A DNA stretch of 64,000 nt. It comes from Spodoptera frugiperda (taxonomy: Eukaryota > Arthropoda > Insecta > Lepidoptera > Noctuidae). The stretch is from positions 742,001-806,000 of the forward strand of contig NC_064238.1 of the NCBI RefSeq assembly GCF_023101765.2, read 5' to 3'. A program made the translations under genes and the position numbers. Below, one piece after another: positions 54,837 through 64,000 of the stretch. The notes under the pieces were generated by a model. That model saw nothing but the letters and a program-made list of their open reading frames with translations, made no database searches and was not told the origin of the DNA. Positions within the stretch are counted from its first letter, which is position 1, and each line of letters opens with the position of its first letter.

Positions 54837-54983
54837 TACCTGCATTGATTGTTGCTATTGTTGCTCGTAGCGAGAATATTGGTATATTTATTGCCTATGC
54901 TATTCTGGAGCGTGTTCGCCTGTCACACGTGACTTTAGCAGGTCAGTGTGACGTTGAAACGATTATTAATTTGTTTTTAAAAG
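54837..54983 (+). CDS. candidate symmetric internal exon (147 nt)
   Basis: Acceptor GTGTTTGTATTTTTAG and donor AAAAG/GTAATT enclose 147 nt, a multiple of three. One frame enters with two nucleotides and leaves in phase 1 after 48 codons: PALIVAIVARSENIGIFIAY, AILERVRLSHVTLAGQCDVE, TIINLFLK. The first half is hydrophobic, as in a membrane segment; the second half is polar with one Cys. The frame stays open to 55012 if unspliced. The exon at 56707 starts in the matching phase, so the two could be joined. No family recognised; an old transposon gene is also possible. Confidence 0.35.
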
Positions 54984-55109
54984 GTAATTTTAGATGTGGT
55001 GTTGTGTTATAGTGGGTTTGGTGTTTAGTGGTTGGTTCTGGGTTTGGTAGTGATAACGTTTTTGAGTTAGGATTACAATTCAACAGTAAATACCATTTTT
55101 AAAGGGGAG

Positions 55110-55225
55110 GGGGAATAATCCAATGACTTCTCCGGCCTTGGGAAAGGCGAGACGGAGTGTCAGACTCTTACTGATTAACAACCACACGTTCCTACTGCTG
55201 CTTTTTGAGCCGAGGTAACCCGCAG
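55110..55225 (-). repeat. R1-type LINE 3'-end fragment
   Basis: Inverse tail: AATCCAATGACTTCTCCGGC, CTTGGGAAAGGCGAGACGGA, GTGTCAGACTCTTACTGATT and GCTGCTTTTTGAGCCGAGGT. It ends at AACCCGCAGCTCC. Confidence 0.7.
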
Positions 55226-55896
55226 CTCCAGAAACAGTAAATACCTAAAGGTAACGTTAATTTTGACCATCTAAATGCATCTAGAATTATGCTTTTGATA
55301 CAGGAAACATGATTTAATCATTTCATGCACCTAAACTATTTAACGGTTTTAGAAGATAACAAATAGAAAAGTTAAACCAACCCGAAGAAAAAAATTAAAG
55401 TAACTTTCTATAATTAATTAAACACTTATGTAAATACACTTTCCAACTTAACCATATCTCACACACACACACAAACAGAGCTAAAACAATAAACAAATAA
55501 TTCCATTACTCCAACACATACAATATTGTAGAGCAAAATAAATTAGTATTATCAAACAAGACTATGAATATGAACTTGCGAAGGTAGTTTCAAACTACGT
55601 AACTTGGAGCCGAGTGTTTGCACAAGACTTCGTTACTATGAATACGGCGTATCTCTGCAATTTTGCACATTCTACTCATTATAATCAGTTCAGTGGTTTC
55701 TGAGATTAGTCTACTGTAATGAACGGAGTATTTGTTTGAATATGTCTAAGGGTTTCGTTTGTGGTACAGTATTGTTTATATTTTGTGGATGGTCAGTGAT
55801 TTGAGACGTTTCAAGATGAGTTCATTCTTGATTGATGCTGTCTGTGATCGTTTTGTTATAAGCGTGAAGTAAAATTTTGTTATTTTATTGTAACTT
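55226..55896. other. A+T-rich unique stretch
   Basis: A short (AC)n run at about 55453-55466; otherwise nothing recognised. Confidence 0.3.
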
Positions 55897-56080
55897 TCGT
55901 GAGACATACTAAATTAATTATTATGTTATCGGCTTACTCACATAATGTTTTGACGAGGAACTCGACTAGTTTCAAGCCATGCTAGAGGCTCATATTCATG
56001 AGCAGCATTACGCGACACACGACGCGGCGATTGTCGCACTGCTACTGGCGATTCGAGCTACGCGCCCATCGCGCCCTCTG
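55897..56080 (+). mobile_element. MITE family E, longest copy
   Basis: CTTTCGTGAGACATACTAAA, TTATGTTATCGGCTTACTCA, GACGAGGAACTCGACTAGTT, TCAAGCCATGCTAGAGGCTC, GAGCAGCATTACGCGACACA and GGCGATTGTCGCACTGCTAC. Terminal text matches the right end of the foldback at 32240 in inverse. Non-coding. Confidence 0.6.
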
Positions 56081-56188
56081 CCTGGAATCGCGCGTACTAT
56101 CCGGCGCGCGCGACGATGTTGGCTCGTTAGACTCGTTCGCCGGCGGCTGCGCAGGTGTTGGGTTCGATTCTCGGGTCGACGCAAAAAC

Positions 56189-56364
56189 GGATCTAGGATT
56201 TTCTCATGTTTCGTGGATACAAACATTTAAGTTTACATACACATAACACCCAGGTTCAAAACAACAATTTGTGGATCACATAAAAAGTTGCTCCGTGCGG
56301 GAATCGAACCAGTTCCACGTGGCGTGGCAGCTGATTGCCCAGCCACCGCGTCAACCGTGGAGTC
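56189..56364 (-). repeat. SINE family B copy
   Basis: The minus head CTCCACGGTTGACGCGGTGG, CTGGGCAATCAGCTGCCACG and B-box-like GGTTCGATTCCCGCACGG; the body ends ATGAGAAAATCCTAGATCC. Just upstream (56155-56180) is a second B-box-like GGGTTCGATTCTCGGGTCG from another tRNA-like head. Confidence 0.8.
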
Positions 56365-56581
56365 AAAAAGCTAGCCATGGAACAATTTACTAACACCATA
56401 CTCCACAGATCAAATTGTTTCAGATGCATCATTATTATGAAGCCATTACAATAAGTAATTCTCATATACAGGAATCCAGTCTCTTAGCTCAAATATGTAG
56501 ACTATACAACCAAAGAAAAGAGACAATATATACATGACCTTGAAAGATCCCAGATTCAATCGCCCATTCTAATATCCTCAG

Positions 56582-56643
56582 TACAAAGTAAGTGAAGAGC
56601 TACCATATCAAACGTGGTCCCCATACATTGCACAAGTGCACAG
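56582..56643 (+). CDS. candidate exon before a 63-bp intron
   Basis: Acceptor CATTCTAATATCCTCAG (with a branch-point-like CTAAT) and donor CACAG/GTACTA enclose 62 nt. Frame 0 reads YKVSEELPYQTWSPYIAQVH and leaves in phase 2; the other two frames have stops at once. The following 63 bases have all the marks of a short insect intron (GTACTA ... TAACTGCAATAACTCCCATTTGTCTTTGCACAG), though here named in parts only. The ELPYQTWSPY stretch recalls the LPY..W.PY loop of insect odorant receptors, but that is a weak resemblance. Splicing to 56707 gives a stop after nine more codons. Confidence 0.35.
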
Positions 56644-56706
56644 GTACTAGCAGATGTTGCAATACCAGCAATATAACTGCAATAACTCCCATTTGTCTTT
56701 GCACAG

Positions 56707-56846
56707 TGAACGGATCAAACATAGAACCGCATAGCAATATACTCTTTGTGTGCTGTGTGTTTGAAAAGATTGTGGGAATATTCCAATTGCAACACCCGTG
56801 TTGTTGGGCAGGATTTACAGAAAGTCAAATTGGAAATGGCAACTAA
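56707..56846 (+). CDS. candidate terminal exon after the 63-bp intron
   Basis: Opened by an excellent acceptor (CATTTGTCTTTGCACAG). Two readings exist. In phase with 56582..56643 it adds SERIKHRTA and stops at TAG 56732-56734. In the phase left by 54837..54983 it stays open for 45 codons (NGSNIEPHSNILFVCCVFEK, then IVGIFQLQHPCCWAGFTESQ, then IGNGN) to TAA at 56844-56846. Which, if either, is used cannot be told. A family D repeat follows within 20 bases, and no polyadenylation signal is close. Confidence 0.3.
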
Positions 56847-56860
56847 GAAAACTAACTTAA

Positions 56861-57146
56861 GTGTGGGAGAGCCATGCTTCGGAACGAATGGGCTGGTTCA
56901 ACCAGAGTGATAACAGGGCCTCACAGAAAGCCGACGTGAAATAACGCTTGCGTTGTATTTCGTTATGTTAATAAGGTTACCGAAAGCTCAATTACCCCAT
57001 TCCTCAACAACTCTTGAATTCCTGATCCCCAAAAGGCCGGCAACGCCTCGTAACAACACCTCTGGTGTTTCGGGTGTCAATGGGCGACGCCGATTGCTTA
57101 CCATCAGGTGATACGTGTATTCGTTTACCGGCTTATACCATAAAAA
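56861..57146 (+). repeat. dispersed repeat family D, near-complete
   Basis: GTGTGGGAGAGCCATGCTTC, GGAACGAATGGGCTGGTTCA, ACCAGAGTGATAACAGGGCC, GTTACCGAAAGCTCAATTAC, CCAAAAGGCCGGCAACGCCT, GATTGCTTACCATCAGGTGA and CGGCTTATACCATAAAAACG. Used as a reference for the uninterrupted family sequence. Confidence 0.8.
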
Positions 57147-57694
57147 CGATCTTTCAATTTCTGATAAACCAAAATCCTTTGGAACTGTAATCTCCAACCT
57201 GTCGGTCAATTTATTCTGGAGAGGATTATTGATATGGTTCATAGTTCAGCAACTTAGTGCTAATTAGGATCTTCTTGTTGTTGATTTAATTGATTTTCGT
57301 CCTTAATTCAATGCAATAACCTTGATAATCTATTGTTTAAACGTAAGGTACACTGTTACCTGTCGATTCTTCTGTTCTATCTGCCATACCAAGTATTTGA
57401 TAGCTCAATTACCGGTCACACGTTTTTGATTAACCGCGGTGAATGTTATTATAATAGTCCACTATTTTTGTTTCTCTCATCTCTTTTTTTTACTATTGTT
57501 ACTATGTGTAACCAATCGGTTATGGAGGCTGTTTGATGGACTGGTAATCAATTAATTGATTGTAATGAAAATAGTATGGCTATTAAATGTAATGGATGGT
57601 TTTATTTGTTTGGCACGTTTTATTGAATTACCAGTTAGTGTAGTTGCGAGTCACGTAAGAGCTGATTAACTGAGTTGTATCGGATTGTGAACCT
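57147..57694. other. A+T-rich unique stretch
   Basis: No repeats or exons recognised. Confidence 0.3.
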
Positions 57695-57850
57695 AAAAAG
57701 AGTAACCTATGGAGGACACTTTGGAACGAGCAAATAGCTTCACTAGAGGACTGATCGACAGACAGACATTTTTTAACATCATAATATTTGCTTTGACGTT
57801 TAAAAGTGTCTTGCCGATTTATTTCAAATAAATAATGTTGACTTTGACTG
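57695..57850 (-). repeat. dispersed repeat family G, inverted
   Basis: AAAGAGTAACCTATGGAGGA, CACTTTGGAACGAGCAAATA, GCTTCACTAGAGGACTGATC, GACGTTTAAAAGTGTCTTGC and GATTTATTTCAAATAAATAA; the reverse of 30718 and 4278. Confidence 0.65.
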
Positions 57851-57904
57851 CACATATCTAGCAGAAACTCCCCCTTAATGCTTTTTAATGAGTTTGAACC
57901 TTTC

Positions 57905-57990
57905 GCAAAGAGTTGCTCCGTGTAGATATCGAACCCGTTATACGTTGCACGGCAGCCAGTTGCTCAGCCACCACGCCAAACGTGCAGTCA
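57905..57990 (-). repeat. SINE family B head fragment
   Basis: The minus head ACTGCACGTTTGGCGTGGTG, GCTGAGCAACTGGCTGCCGT, with a damaged B box (GGTTCGATATCTACACGG). Only about 86 bases remain. Confidence 0.7.
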
Positions 57991-58650
57991 ATTGAAGTAT
58001 TGATGTTGAAGTAAAATCAAGAAAAAACAATAATTTTAAAGTTTTTAGGTCAACAACAGCATTCAAATATGTGTGTTTAACCCTAAAAACACAGTTTTCT
58101 ATAAATAATATGCAGAAGAGAGACAGGGTGTCAACGAGTGTTCCTTCAAAGATTGGATGTTTTATCCTCTGTTACAGTTATTGTAAGGGGTGGCAATGAC
58201 CGACATCAACCGGTTTATGGCAACCCTGATTCAGTTGGTGACTACTATAAAATAGTGCTGTGCGTAAAACGTGCGTGCAAGCTACGAGTTGTAGAATTTG
58301 TTCTTGTATGAATTTTATATGGATAAAAATATACTGTAGTACATTAAATTTATAGGCTCCATATACTCTGTTTAGAAGCAGTCAGGGATAGCAATATTCT
58401 GCAAAATATTATTTAATTCTGGATACCTATGCAGTAAGAGTCGTCGTACTAACAACCGATTGATACACATAAATAGATTTTGCTGAGATTTCACTGAATG
58501 CGCAAATCTTTCAGTCAATATTGGGTAACTCAAACACCAAACATTATTGGTTTTCAATTCAAAATTTAATCAAAATCGTAAGCAAATAAAGACAACTAAC
58601 TACAGTATTTATCTTCACAAAATAACTTGTAAAAATAAACATTTAATAGG
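57991..58650. other. A+T-rich unique stretch
   Basis: No repeats or exons recognised; a TATA-like ACTATAAAATAG at 58241-58252 has no gene attached. Confidence 0.3.
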
Positions 58651-59080
58651 CGGCAAGAGAAAAGAACACGCAACAAAATTCTCGTACAACAATTTAAACT
58701 TGCGTTACACAAATGAGAGCAACTTTAAATATTGCTTTACAACGAACGGTTTTAAATTGAGCTGTGTGAGCTTAGAAGGGGACGAGCGAGCGAGCTTAAC
58801 GGGAAGACAAACGACCGAAAAAAGACCATTGAAATGACGCAACGTTGCAAAACACCCGCTCAGACGTGTCCGCGAAACTGTTGCAAAGAAGAACTTTGTG
58901 CGGAATGGAAAACGCGCCACTTTGCCGCTACAGGCGGCGCGGCGGGACGGGGCGCGGCGCGGCGCGGCGTGGCGTGGCGTTTTGTTTGCATACTGCTATT
59001 ATCTGCCGTTCTTGGTATTAAAACGCAGAGGTACGAGGTAAAGTTTCGTGTTACTGCGCCTGATTTGTTCTGATTGGCAA
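58651..59080. other. GC-rich island with GGCGC minisatellite-like core
   Basis: GC climbs from 58760, peaking at 58934-58980 where GGCGC and GGCGT units repeat. Frames of 79 and 71 codons on opposite strands exist. The plus frame (58834..59073) has a hydrophobic WRFVCILLLSAVLGI after the G/A-rich core, but its Gly/Ala/Arg run is repeat-derived. A CpG promoter or 5' exon is possible; unproven. Confidence 0.35.
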
Positions 59081-59144
59081 CTGTAACGTTTTATCACATT
59101 GGACAATTGGGGTTTTTCTGTTTATGTGATAACCAGTCGATAGC

Positions 59145-59225
59145 TTAACCTCTCGTATATAAGACAACAATAGAAAATATATTGTGTCTCGTGTAGATCT
59201 GCGTTCTGGCACACGACGGGTTAAA
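59145..59225 (+). repeat. repeat family L, uninterrupted copy
   Basis: TAGCTTAACCTCTCGTATAT, AAGACAACAATAGAAAATAT, ATTGTGTCTCGTGTAGATCT and GCGTTCTGGCACACGACGGG. Aligns across the LINE insertion point at 53281/54585 without the LINE. Confidence 0.65.
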
Positions 59226-60384
59226 GGAAATTTGTCGTATCGCTCTGATTAAACAGAATTATAAAGGTCCAATACTCAATATTGTAAACATTTGTATAAT
59301 TTGTTTACTATCTAACTCAAACCCACATTGTTTTCCCAACGTTCTAAATATCAACAATACGTGGTGCCACTACAAAATTGACTTTAAACTTATTGAAATA
59401 GGAAAGTCAAAAAGTCGATACTTGATACAAGCAAAGTTAATAATTTTGAGGGATAAGCTGTAAACTAAACTAACGAGGCGGGTAATATCTTGAATTCCTG
59501 CTGGATTTAATATAAATTGTTTCATAATAAGCAAGTTTGTGCATTGTTAAGTTAGTTCAAATATTTTAGTTATTAACTATAGTCAAGTGCAAAATAAACG
59601 GAGAAAACTTTCGAGTTTGTTGTTCTAAATATAGATAGACACTACCTGTTTTGTTCCATAGATGGTGAATAGAGTCACTTTTAAACATGAGATTGTATGT
59701 TGTCTTATCTATTTTCTATTTTAAGATAAAAAAAAGCTGTTATTAAAAACAGTTTAAAATAACAGTTTTTGAACATACTTTGTCTCTTAAAGACGTTAAT
59801 CGTAATAACAGTTAATACTTGATTGTATTATGTTTTAGTAGTAAAGTATGTTTAAAATAGAATTTCCGAATCATTACGTAAAAACTTTTTTTTTTGCGAT
59901 TCAACGAAGCTATCTGGTCTACGGGTTGAGCAAAATTTTATTGTTAAGAATTTTCAATTAAACACTGTTTCGATGTTGTACAACAAAATAGTTGGAAATG
60001 CAAAGACAATAAAGATGGTAAACGATGAAACTCAACTACATACAATACTTCAGTACAATTAACTTTATACAAAGTGAGAAAAATGCATTTTTCAGTAACA
60101 TTCTCCTTGCACGCTGTATTCGCCGACATTTTTCGACAGAGTGCTTGATTTTATGTCCCATTTTGAAAATAAATGTAAAAGAACAATGACTGCGCATTGT
60201 CTGTGAAAATAATGTATCGCAAGACTCAAATTATGAGACAATGCACTCTTTGTGCGAAACTATTGGATTTTATTTGTTTGTATTACTTATTATTTGCAAA
60301 TAAAGAACACATACAGCGCCAATCAGCCACGATTAGCGACATTTTCTAAAATTTCAGTGACCGTCCGTGCGATAGCCGTCTGCC
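59226..60384. other. A+T-rich unique stretch
   Basis: No repeats, RNA genes or supported exons. Confidence 0.35.
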
Positions 60385-60520
60385 AAGCATGGGGATTATT
60401 GTCAGGGCTCCAGCTAGAAGAAAAGGAGGAGGGACAGGCTGGTTTTGAGTCAGTAAGAAAACGGGAGAAGTGATAAGATGGATGGTAAGAAGGAAAGATG
60501 GTTTTCCCCCTCAAAATAAG
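60385..60520 (+). repeat. R1-type LINE 3'-end fragment, diverged
   Basis: GTCAGGGCTCCAGCTAGAAG, GGTTTTGAGTCAGTAAG and GATGGTTTTCCCCCTCAAAA, ending just after the CCCCCTCAAAA that precedes poly(A) in the LINE at 54551. Confidence 0.55.
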
Positions 60521-60999
60521 CATGGGCATTATAGCAAGCCTTTTCATAAGAGGAAGGTTTTCATTTCATTATCTAGTGGACTTGACAATAATTATTAAAT
60601 ACTTGGACAATAAGTAAGTGTCCTAACTACGAGTATATATTATTATGTATTTTTTATAAACTTTTATATCTAATTGCATACTATCAATATAAAACACGAT
60701 GTTTTATCACTTAAACTACATAATATCGAATGTCCTGATTGGTCGGTACTTCGTAGCATAAAAATGCAAGTTTAATATTTTTTTTTAACATTTCGGTTCG
60801 TCCGATTACTGATTCAGGTCAGTGGGTGTCGGAAAATATGTTATAAAATGCAGTTTATTTTACTTTCAAAATAAAATGAAGCGTTCTTTGATTAAAATAG
60901 ACAGGTTTTATTATTATAACGACTTTTATGAAAGGATGGTTGATTGTTTTTCAGTTTCTATTTACCGTATTCTTATAATCAAATAACCAGATTAAACTG
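60521..60999. other. A+T-rich unique stretch
   Basis: A piece at 60728-60775 (CTGATTGGTCGG...GCAAGTTTAA) resembles part of the MITE at 23129. Nothing else. Confidence 0.3.
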
Positions 61000-61110
61000 C
61001 GGACTGCCTAACTGATTACCGGGGCTTTGACTCGAAACAGAAGTAGGAAAGTGGGGGTTTTAGTCAATGAGAGTCTCTCTTTCGGTTCATCCAAGGCGGT
61101 ATAGGCTGTA
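61000..61110 (+). repeat. R1-type LINE 3'-end fragment
   Basis: GGACTGCCTAACTGATTACC, GGGGCTTTGACTCGAAACAG, GGGGGTTTTAGTCAATGAGA and TCGGTTCATCCAAGGCGG. Confidence 0.6.
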
Positions 61111-61199
61111 AATAACAAAAACGCTGTAGATTTAGCTCTAATTTGAATATACAATAATACGAGTATAATGCCATGTCCATTGTAAAGTCTTTCTTATTA

Positions 61200-61375
61200 T
61201 TTGGAATTACACTAATATTACAGATGTTTGGATGTTTGTCCATCAATCACGCTAAAACTACTGAACGGATTTTGATGAAATTTAGTATATAGACAGGATA
61301 TGAGCTGACTTGGGTGATAGGATTTTATGCCACGGGAACGCGGACGAAACCGCTGCCTGAAGCTAGTTGTAAATT
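61200..61375 (-). repeat. repeat family H copy
   Basis: TGGATGTTTGTCCATCAATC, ACGCTAAAACTACTGAACGG, ATTTTGATGAAATTTAGTAT and GGACGAAACCGCTGCCTGAA, then GCTAGTTG: the reverse of the family start. Confidence 0.65.
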
Positions 61376-61884
61376 GTTTATATCAGAAGCAAGCTATTCA
61401 TTCTCAATCTCGAGACTCTCAATTAGTTTAATAGACGTTGCAACACTTGAGCACATAATCAACAACAAACAGTAGATAATGATCTGAATTATTTCACTAC
61501 ATACAAGGGCGTGGTAGACATGCCAGTTAAATGGCCTAAAATGCAGCATGCCTGTACCTAGTACTATAGGTACAGCAGTAGGCACTGGAATCCCTAGAGT
61601 AGGGCATAATCGTGGCCTAGTCTGTCAGTGTGAATATGCTAGTATGTAATGCATTTCTAGGATCTAAATCTGCCTGGCATATTACTTATGTATATGGTTA
61701 CTACTAGTCAGACTATGGAGTCTATCACCTTAAGCTGGTTGTGAGCAGATGGCCAGTACATAATGTTCTCGAAATACCTTGTGTATCGCCATTTTGTTTC
61801 ATAAGAGTCATAATTAAAATGGTAGATTTTGTTTAATGTATGCATTGCTTGTTTACCCTTTTAGGTAAATAGCATGCCTTTTTT
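61376..61884. other. unique stretch
   Basis: No repeats or exons recognised. Confidence 0.3.
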
Positions 61885-62007
61885 GTTCTCTCGCCTTGGG
61901 CGAGGCGATAGGGAGAGTCAGACTCTTACTGACTAAAAACACCCCGTTCCTTCTCCTGCTTTTCGAGCCGGAGCTCCAGTAAACCCGCTAGGTAGTCTCA
62001 GCTAGAA
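61885..62007 (-). repeat. R1-type LINE 3'-end fragment
   Basis: TGTTCTCTCGCCTTGGGCGA, GAGAGTCAGACTCTTACTGA, CCCCGTTCCTTCTCCTGCTT and GGAGCTCCAGTAAACCCGCT. Very similar to 54415-54540 in reverse. It abuts SINE A at 62008. Confidence 0.75.
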
Positions 62008-62188
62008 TGCCTCGTTGATTGAGTGGTCGCATTCTAAAATTTCTCAGTAACTAGTAGCACGGAGTCTGGAATTGTGCCCAGTATATGGCAATAGGCTCAC
62101 CTTCTATTACATGGGACTTATAACACAAATGGTGAAAAGTGTGCATCTCTGCCTATCCCTTCTGGGATAAAAGGCGTGACGTTACTTG
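62008..62188 (+). repeat. SINE family A, internally deleted
   Basis: The head GCCTCGTTGATTGAGTGGTC, GCATTCT is joined to AAAATTTCTCAGTAACTAGT (body), then CACGGAGTCTGGAATTGTGC and GGGATAAAAGGCGTGACGTT. The B box and part of the body are lost. Confidence 0.75.
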
Positions 62189-62293
62189 TTATATTATATT
62201 CTTTATACGACATTACCACAATGTACTCAACGTAATTAGTGAAGTTATTAACAAGATAGAGTTGCATTAGGTATGGTTTTAATTAAATCTCAC

Positions 62294-62361
62294 GTGGCGA
62301 CGGTGTTTGACAAGGAGTCGCCGCGCTCGCGCCACAGCCGACTATGTTGACACGCTTGCTT
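62294..62361 (-). CDS. candidate 68-nt exon
   Basis: On the minus strand acceptor TTTACATTGTTGATACAG and donor CCAC/GTGAGA enclose 68 GC-rich nt in an A+T-rich setting. Frame 0 reads KQACQHSRLWRERGDSLSNT, VA plus two bases; plus-strand frames are also open (VFDKESPRSRHSRLC then stop), so strand is not certain. It may be a coding micro-exon or a 5' untranslated exon. No family recognised. Confidence 0.25.
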
Positions 62362-62460
62362 CTGTATCAACAATGTAAATATCATAATTAACAACAACTA
62401 CATATAAATATTACTGTGAAGTATGAAGAAACTTTGTAGTTTCATTGTCCTTTAGATGAC

Positions 62461-62575
62461 TGTTTCTTAAGCATGAGGGTGCGGCTTCAAAACCTACTTG
62501 GTTGATTAATGTGACTTTTTCCAAATAATACCTATGTAAGATTATTTAGACGCTACTGATCTGCGGTAAAGGTTA
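62461..62575 (+). repeat. SINE family C fragment
   Basis: TCTTAAGCATGAGGGTGCGG, CTTCAAAACCTACTTGGTTG, TGACTTTTTCCAAATAATAC and AAGATTATTTAGACGCTACT follow the family C head and first body part in plus orientation. Confidence 0.55.
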
Positions 62576-62603
62576 AAGAGAAATCTTTTTTTAACTTTTT
62601 CGC

Positions 62604-62641
62604 AAAAAATATGTAGGTATAGATATACCTACATATTTTTT
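62604..62641. repeat. perfect hairpin, 18-bp arms, GA loop
   Basis: AAAAAATATGTAGGTATA and its exact complement flank GA. It sits at the A-rich end of the inverted family D copy at 62642, so part of the arm is the repeat's tail. Confidence 0.85.
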
Positions 62642-62932
62642 TATGCAGTAAGCCGGTAAAAGAGCAGACGGATCACCTGATGGTAAGAAAAAGCCGCCGC
62701 CCATGGACACCCGAAACGTCAGAGGCGTTACAAGTGTATTGCCGGCCTTTTGGGGGTTAGGAATTTAAGATTATTGGGGACTTGGGGATTGGGAAGATTG
62801 AGAAAGGAGGGTAATTGGGCCTCCGGTAACCTAAACTCACACAACGCAAGTTGTTTCATGACGGTTTTCTGTGTGGTCGTGGTATCTCTCCGGTCGCGCC
62901 GGCCCATTCGTACCGAAGCATGGCTCTCCCAA
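62642..62932 (-). repeat. dispersed repeat family D, near-complete
   Basis: Plus reads GCAGTAAGCCGGTAAAAGAG, CGGATCACCTGATGGTAAG, CGTCAGAGGCGTTACAAGTG, GGGCCTCCGGTAACCTAAAC, CATGACGGTTTTCTGTGTGG, CCGGCCCATTCGTACCGAAG and CATGGCTCTCCCAAAC: a full inverted copy. Open frames across it are artefacts. Confidence 0.8.
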
Positions 62933-63304
62933 ACTAATAATTTCTAATTATCACTCTTTAGTCTCAGCATTCGGACTTTGTAGGCTACTTTGTAGTCTAT
63001 CTACTGACTTAGGTTATCTGGAGTCCATTTCCTTGCCAGAAAAAGGGACACTATAAATAGGATTAATGACTGTGTTTGCCAATTCGGGATTTCGACAACG
63101 GAAATAAGGTCGATAAACATTTAGCTTGCTGAGCTAAAAATAGACTGAATATTTATTTGAGACGTATTTTTTACAGTGTAGGAGTCAAGCAGACTATTAT
63201 CTCGATGATAAGTGATTAGCGCCGTCCATGGTCAGTAATATCGTTATTGACATAAATGAAAGAAAACAATAACTACAAGTGATATTTCTAAAAATAATTA
63301 TGCA
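62933..63304. other. unique stretch
   Basis: No repeats or exons recognised. Confidence 0.3.
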
Positions 63305-63577
63305 CCGTCACGCCTCTTATCCCCCAAGAGGTAGGCAGAGGAGCACAATGCTGCTATACAATGTACACCCACTTTTCATCATTTGTGTTAAAAGTTCCAT
63401 GTAATAGGGGTTGAACCTATTGCCATATTATTATATTGGGCACAATTGTAGACTCCGTGCTACTACAAGATTTTCGAAAAACCGAAAAATGCCCAGTAAT
63501 ACTTTGCCCAACCCGGGAATTGAAACCGAGACCTCTTGTCCGGCAGTCGCACTTGCGACCACTTGACCAACGCGGCA
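63305..63577 (-). repeat. SINE family A copy
   Basis: The minus head GCCGCGTTGGTCAAGTGGTC, GCAAGTGCGACTGCCGGACA has B box GGTTTCAATTCCCGGGTTGG; the body runs to TGCCTCTTATCCCCCAAGAG-type text (plus, 63311 on). A small insertion (ATTATTAT) lies near 63430. Confidence 0.85.
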
Positions 63578-64000
63578 AACTCTAAAAATAAAACAAAGCA
63601 AATCCAAAAACAAATCTATTAACAACCCTTTAAGTAAAACATGAATGAAGAAATACGGCGAACGCCACACGTTTACACATAACGCAACCGAAGCACGTAC
63701 ACACACAGACGCACACTACAATACGTACGTAAACAAATATAGTGACACCGAAACAAATAAATTTCACGTTAAAAGGTGAAATTTATTATAGAAACTATAT
63801 AAAAATACCGAAGTGTTCCCTCGATTTGTTACATTTAATAACGACGATAGAATCCTTTAGGGTGTGGACACAGTGAGTTACGACCTCTCTGATGTATTTA
63901 TGTACGAAAAACAAAAGTTTAAGAGGGTCTCTATGTGAGGCACATTTATTTATCAGTTTCATTAATTTAACAGTTTTTGTTTACGACGCAGATCGCCTTC
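63578..64000. other. A+T-rich stretch to the window end
   Basis: A 91-codon minus frame (63706..63431) begins here but runs into SINE A and is not a gene. A short imperfect inverted repeat (AAATTTCACGTT / AAAGGTGAAATTT) lies at 63760-63784. Nothing else recognised. Confidence 0.35.

Noticed and set aside
58834..59073. 79-codon plus frame with a hydrophobic stretch
   Set aside because: Its centre is translated GGCGC repeat, and no splice support was found.
1..64000. Telomeric TTAGG arrays, rRNA genes, CRISPR arrays, viral integrations
   Set aside because: Looked for and not seen.

Overview
The window looks like nuclear DNA of a moth, most likely noctuid-like. It is A+T-rich, intron-scale, and full of dispersed repeats typical of Lepidoptera: tRNA-headed SINEs, A-tailed repeats that read toward a CTTATACCATAAAA end, RTE and R1-clade LINEs, hairpin MITEs and 'ACCGACTTCAAAAAAGG' repeats. 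The taxon is inferred from these families, not tested. There are no operons, tRNA or rRNA genes, CRISPR arrays or bacterial signals. Nearly all long open frames are shadows or transposon remnants, so real coding sequence must be sought as short spliced exons.

The best host gene is on the minus strand from 38131 down to about 28161. Exon 1 (38131..38035) encodes a signal peptide and ends at a GT donor in phase 1. Exon 2 (28456..28320) starts after a TTTCAG acceptor in the matching phase and runs to a TAA, with AATAAA about 155 bases beyond. Together they give a 77-residue secreted protein with RR and KK sites around a 29-residue stretch, like a small peptide precursor. I do not recognise it. 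Its 9.6-kb intron holds a 1.28-kb foldback palindrome, SINEs and MITEs. Weaker candidate exons lie at 5472, 14429, 16627, 20506 and 62294 (minus strand) and at 19894, 54837, 56582 and 56707 (plus strand).

The main mobile elements are: (1) 39123..45186, a DNA-transposon-like unit with 28-bp inverted ends and seven GGTAAAGTTGCCA-type motifs; inserted in it are a three-unit repeat (39230..39780), a 514-bp hairpin with 197-bp arms (40175..40688) and a nearly complete RTE retrotransposon (41444..44745) with a 13-bp target duplication and several frameshifts. (2) 53282..54570, a 5'-truncated R1-clade LINE with poly(A) and a target duplication of about 15 bp; an uninterrupted relative of its target lies at 59145. 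(3) Many old fragments elsewhere.

Layout: 1..9000 is mostly unique A+T-rich sequence with scattered repeats; 9.4..28 kb is intergenic or intronic repeats with a few exon-like pieces; 28.3..38.1 kb is the peptide gene; 39.1..45.2 kb is the nested transposon block; 45.3..54.6 kb is SINE and LINE debris; 54.6..64 kb is mixed repeats with candidate plus-strand exons. A recurring oddity is the perfect, tiny-loop hairpin (7618, 13011, 50447, 50492, 62604). At 13011 and 50447 other copies of the host repeat lack it, so it probably arose by local snap-back copying.
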